Shown here one piece after another: positions 6,063-8,617 of a DNA stretch of 8,617 bases. The stretch is from positions 1 through 8,617 of the forward strand of contig CAMYNO010000340.1 of the NCBI GenBank assembly GCA_947259815.1. Direction: 5' to 3'. Under the pieces are notes generated by a model. That model was not told the origin of the DNA. It made no database searches and saw only the letters and a program-made list of their open reading frames with translations. The translations under genes were made by a program, and so were the position numbers. The DNA is from an uncultured Parvularculaceae bacterium. Its GTDB lineage: Bacteria > Pseudomonadota > Alphaproteobacteria > Caulobacterales > Parvularculaceae. How positions within the stretch are numbered: position 1 is the stretch's first letter; every line of letters begins with the position of its first letter.

Positions 6063-8282
6063 ATGCCTGAACTTTTGCTCGAACTGTTCTCCGAAGAAAT
6101 TCCAGCGCGCATGCAATCACGCGCCGCGGACGATCTGGCGCGCGCCGTCAACAAGGCGCTGCTCGACGCCGGGTTCATGCCGGAGGGTGTGAAGAGTTTT
6201 GCCGGACCGCGCCGGCTCGTTTGCGTCGCCGCCGGCCTGCCGGCGCGCCAGCCCGACAGGCGCGAGGAGAAAAAGGGCCCGCGCGTCGGCGCGCCGGAAA
6301 AGGCGGTCGAAGGGTTCCTCAAATCGGCGGGACTTTCCTCCCTCGATGACTGCGAAACGCGGTCCGATAAAAAGGGCGAGTTCTATGTGGCCGTGATCGA
6401 ACAGACCGGCCGCGACACCGCAGAGGTGATTGCCGAGGCGGTTCCGGAAATCATTCGCGGTTTTTCCTGGCCGAAATCCATGCGGTGGGGAACATCGAGC
6501 GGCGATGATGAAAGCCTGCGCTGGGTGCGCCCGCTCCACCGCATTCTTTGCGTTTTCAATGAAGAGCCGATTGCGTTCGAGATCGACGGGGTGACGTCGG
6601 GCGATGAGACCGAAGGTCATCGCTTCATGACGCCGGGCGTTATTCAGACGCGCAGCTTTGACGATTATGCGTCGAAACTGCGCGCCGCCCATGTCGTGCT
6701 TGACGCCGATGAGCGCCGGGAAATTATCGCCGCCGACGCCGCGACCCTGTGCAAGGCGCAGGGGCTGGAACTTGTCGACGATCAGGCCCTGTTGAATGAG
6801 GTCGCCGGGCTCGCCGAATGGCCGGTCGCGCTCATGGGCTCGTTCGACGAGAAGTTCTTGAAACTGCCGGACGAAGTGCTGACCGCCTCCATGCGCGGCC
6901 ACCAGAAATATTTCTCGGTCAAGGATCCGAAGACCGGTCGGCTCGCCAACAAGTTCGTATGCGTTGCAAATATCGAGGCGCCTGACGGCGGCGCGGCCAT
7001 GCGCACGGGCTATGAGCGGGTTCTGACCGCGCGGCTTTCCGATGGCTGGTATCTCTACAATCAGGATTTGAAGACGCGCCTTGAAGATCGCATCAATGAT
7101 CTTGACAGGGTGACGTTCTTTGAGGGGCTGGGTTCCGTTGGCGACAAGGCGCGCCGCGTGGCGGCCCTCGCAAAAGAGATAGCGCCGGCAGTGGGCGCCG
7201 ACCCGGCGGCGGCCGAGCGCGCAGCCTTGCTGGCCAAAGCCGATCTCGTCACGGGCATGGTCTACGAGTTCCCCGAACTGCAAGGGGTGATGGGCCGGTA
7301 CTACGCTTTAGAAGAAGGCGAAGCGGTGGAAATCGCCGACGCCATTCGCGATCATTATAAACCGGCGGGGCAAGGTGATGATGCGCCAACAGCGCCGGTG
7401 AGTGTTGCGGTGGCGCTGGCGGACAAGATTGATAGTCTCGTTGGCTTTTGGGCTATCGACAAAAAACCAACCGGATCGAGCGATCCCTTTGCGTTGAGGC
7501 GCGCGGCGTTGGGTGTGATTGCCATCATTTTAAGTGCTGACGAAGAATTTGAGTTGTCTACTTTGCTTGTACTGCACTACGCTGCGGCAGTTAATGTAAT
7601 AGGCACACGCGCAGCAGATACGCTTGGAAGCGTTCAACGAGAATACAAGCGTGTTAAAGACATTATCGCTGGCGAATCTGAAGATTCAAAAGAGTTTATC
7701 GAACACATATCTAACCATATTAGGACTGGCAAAACACTATCTGTCGATTTGCTGGATTTCATTCGAGACCGCCTCAGGGTATTTCTTCGTGACAACGGTC
7801 ATCGTCACGATCACATAGAAGCTGTACTCATCGACGCCGAAGGAAACCCACTAAACGATGTAGTTATTATATTGCGCAAATTGATCGCGCTTGAATCGTT
7901 CTTAGCGACTCCAGAGGGGAGCAATTTAATCATAGCCTACAAGCGAGCAGGCAATATTATTCGTGATGAACTCAAAAAGGAAAAAGGGCAGAAGGATTTT
8001 GGCGACGTAAAAGAAGACTTACTGCTAACTCCCTCGTCGGAAGCCTCTTTATATTCAAATATTCAGCAGCAAGAGCCTATCTTCAGGTTAGCGATTGCCG
8101 AAAACAAATTTGAAAACGCAATGTCAGCTCTCGCTATTTTGCGATATCCTATAGACGGTTTTTTCTCCGACATAACGGTGAATGATAAAAATCCAGCAAT
8201 TCGAAAAAACCGTCTAGCATTATTGCAGCGATTTATCCGGGCTACCGAGCGGGTCGCCGATTTCTCCAAACTCGAAGGCTAG
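6063..8282 (+). CDS. glyS: Glycyl-tRNA synthetase beta subunit, compositionally mosaic
   Basis: GlyS (739 residues) is the tRNA-recognition subunit of the alpha2-beta2 glycyl-tRNA synthetase and partners GlyQ. The canonical N-terminus is MPELLLELFSEEIPARMQ. Further family blocks are SFAGPRRLV, FSWPKSMRWG, FRFVRPLH-like LRWVRPLHRI, EGHRFM, HQKYFSV, ANIEAPDG, GNERVLTARLSD-like YERVLTARLSDGWY, LAKADLVTGMVYEFPELQG (HD-type region), DKIDSLVGF and PTGSSDPFALRRAALG (469-484). The C-terminal anticodon-binding region includes DFIRDRLRVFLRDNGHRHD (565-583), AYKRAGNI (625-632) and VNDKNPAIRKNRLALLQ (706-722). The gene has no Shine-Dalgarno site. Codons after about residue 460-480 become AT-rich (about 43% GC across 7501-8220) and return to normal near the stop, which suggests a replaced 3' segment. 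The 84 residues between R480 and D565 exceed the roughly 47 of E. coli GlyS. The frame is intact and motifs are kept, so it should be functional. Confidence 0.97.
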   Translation: MPELLLELFSEEIPARMQSRAADDLARAVNKALLDAGFMPEGVKSFAGPRRLVCVAAGLPARQPDRREEKKGPRVGAPEKAVEGFLKSAGLSSLDDCETRSDKKGEFYVAVIEQTGRDTAEVIAEAVPEIIRGFSWPKSMRWGTSSGDDESLRWVRPLHRILCVFNEEPIAFEIDGVTSGDETEGHRFMTPGVIQTRSFDDYASKLRAAHVVLDADERREIIAADAATLCKAQGLELVDDQALLNEVAGLAEWPVALMGSFDEKFLKLPDEVLTASMRGHQKYFSVKDPKTGRLANKFVCVANIEAPDGGAAMRTGYERVLTARLSDGWYLYNQDLKTRLEDRINDLDRVTFFEGLGSVGDKARRVAALAKEIAPAVGADPAAAERAALLAKADLVTGMVYEFPELQGVMGRYYALEEGEAVEIADAIRDHYKPAGQGDDAPTAPVSVAVALADKIDSLVGFWAIDKKPTGSSDPFALRRAALGVIAIILSADEEFELSTLLVLHYAAAVNVIGTRAADTLGSVQREYKRVKDIIAGESEDSKEFIEHISNHIRTGKTLSVDLLDFIRDRLRVFLRDNGHRHDHIEAVLIDAEGNPLNDVVIILRKLIALESFLATPEGSNLIIAYKRAGNIIRDELKKEKGQKDFGDVKEDLLLTPSSEASLYSNIQQQEPIFRLAIAENKFENAMSALAILRYPIDGFFSDITVNDKNPAIRKNRLALLQRFIRATERVADFSKLEG

Positions 8283-8320
8283 GGCGCCGGGCTCGGCTGC
8301 AAAAATTCTGCAAAACCAAT

Positions 8321-8400
8321 CCTTCGCGACAAATTTTCTCCGTCATCCTGAGCCGAAGGCTCGTCTCGAAGGGCGAAGGAGAAATTTCCATCAGGATGAG
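8321..8400. repeat. Palindromic dispersed-repeat-like (REP-type) element
   Basis: Several nested complementary arms occur here. TCATCCTGA (8343-8351) pairs with TCAGGATGA (8391-8399). AAATTTTCTCC (8331-8341) pairs with GGAGAAATTT (8378-8387) with one bulged T. CCTTCGC (8321-8327) pairs with GCGAAGG (8373-8379). GAGCC-GAA-GGCTC (8350-8362) is a small hairpin. The core CGTCATCCTGAG with later CTCGAAGGGCGAAGGA resembles the abundant intergenic palindromic repeats of many alphaproteobacteria, usually GTCATCCTGAG followed by a GAAGGA block. It sits directly after glyS, where it may stabilise or end the transcript. Only one copy is in the window, so dispersal is inferred. Confidence 0.6.
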
Positions 8401-8485
8401 GGCGCAGTGATCGATCTGATCTGCAAAAACTCCAATAACGCGAAGCCGGCGCCGCGATATACTCATAACCGTAAAATCTTCGATG

Positions 8486-8532
8486 AAACCCGCTTTCGGT
8501 CGATAGTTATCGTCACTTGTGCCGGCGGGTTT
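8486..8532. repeat. Wide inverted repeat near the right edge
   Basis: AAACCCGC (8486-8493) is perfectly complementary to GCGGGTTT (8525-8532) across 31 bases. A short inner palindrome, CGATAGTTATCG (8501-8512), lies inside. The arms resemble terminator stems, but the loop is long and no uninterrupted T tract follows on either strand. It could be a terminator read from either side or a protein-binding site. Confidence 0.35.
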
Positions 8533-8617
8533 ATGCTTTGTCGCGATGATAAATACTGGCCGATATCCTGTACGGGCGCCGCGCGGCTTATGGCGTATTC
8601 GCCCGCGCGCGGCGCTG

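Larger units (their letters stand above)
8283..8617. other. Region with no recognisable gene after glyS
   Basis: These 335 bases hold no protein I recognise. They contain a palindromic repeat-like element (8321-8400), short direct repeats and a wide inverted repeat (8486-8532). Short frames run off the right edge: plus-strand from ATG 8533 or GTG 8519, and minus-strand frames ending at 8463 or running through glyS's end. None has a family signature or good ribosome binding site. The minus-strand frame crossing the repeat translates it as FETSLRLRMT, a string typical of spurious frames over such repeats. Confidence 0.6.

Noticed and set aside
6117..7283. Long open frame (388 codons) on the minus strand inside glyS
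   Set aside because: It is antisense to a confidently identified gene. Its translation is rich in Arg, His and Ala with no family pattern, as expected from the complement of GC-rich codons.
8242..8617. Minus-strand frame entering from the right edge and ending inside the glyS end
   Set aside because: It runs through the palindromic repeat (translated as FETSLRLRMT) and overlaps the real glyS C-terminus antisense. There is no family signature.
8519..8617. Possible start of a plus-strand gene (GTG 8519 or ATG 8533) running off the window
   Set aside because: Two competing frames are open with no recognisable motif, and a ppdK-like start, one possible downstream neighbour, is not seen. The stretch is too short to decide.

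Overview
The window is a gene-dense stretch of a GC-rich chromosome, about 60% GC by eye. Eight protein-coding genes all lie on the plus strand, and no tRNA, rRNA, transposase, integrase or CRISPR array was seen. The glycyl-tRNA synthetase is the two-subunit bacterial type (separate glyQ and glyS). The GlyS and GlyQ sequences, the weak or absent Shine-Dalgarno sites, the codon use and a dispersed repeat with a CGTCATCCTGAG core all point to an alphaproteobacterium. I cannot place it more precisely; Caulobacterales or Parvularculales-like lineages are only a guess.

Region 1 (3-3271) is a tightly packed three-gene unit. It holds a dimethylarginine dimethylaminohydrolase-type hydrolase, an APC-superfamily amino-acid permease related to AdiC, and a Rieske non-heme iron oxygenase alpha subunit whose start overlaps the permease end. 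Together they suggest uptake and breakdown of a methylated or guanidino-type amino acid. The substrate is not proven and no reductase partner lies in the window.

Region 2 (3314-6062) starts with glyQ, whose 5' end carries a 15-bp triple tandem repeat. It continues with a DUF1761-type four-helix membrane protein preceded by a strong Shine-Dalgarno site, a GC-rich hairpin, the monofunctional peptidoglycan glycosyltransferase mtgA, and a small dimeric alpha/beta-barrel-like protein. These three genes separate glyQ from glyS.

Region 3 (6063-8282) is glyS. Its first 60% has the composition of its neighbours. From about 7441-7500 to about 8235 the GC content drops to roughly 43% (hand count for 7501-8220) while the frame and family motifs stay intact. 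This looks like a mosaic gene whose C-terminal, anticodon-recognition part came from another lineage, and it is the most unusual signal in the window.

Region 4 (8283-8617) has no recognisable gene. It contains a palindromic dispersed-repeat-like element, imperfect direct repeats on either side of it and a wide inverted repeat. Short frames that run off the window edge cannot be resolved.
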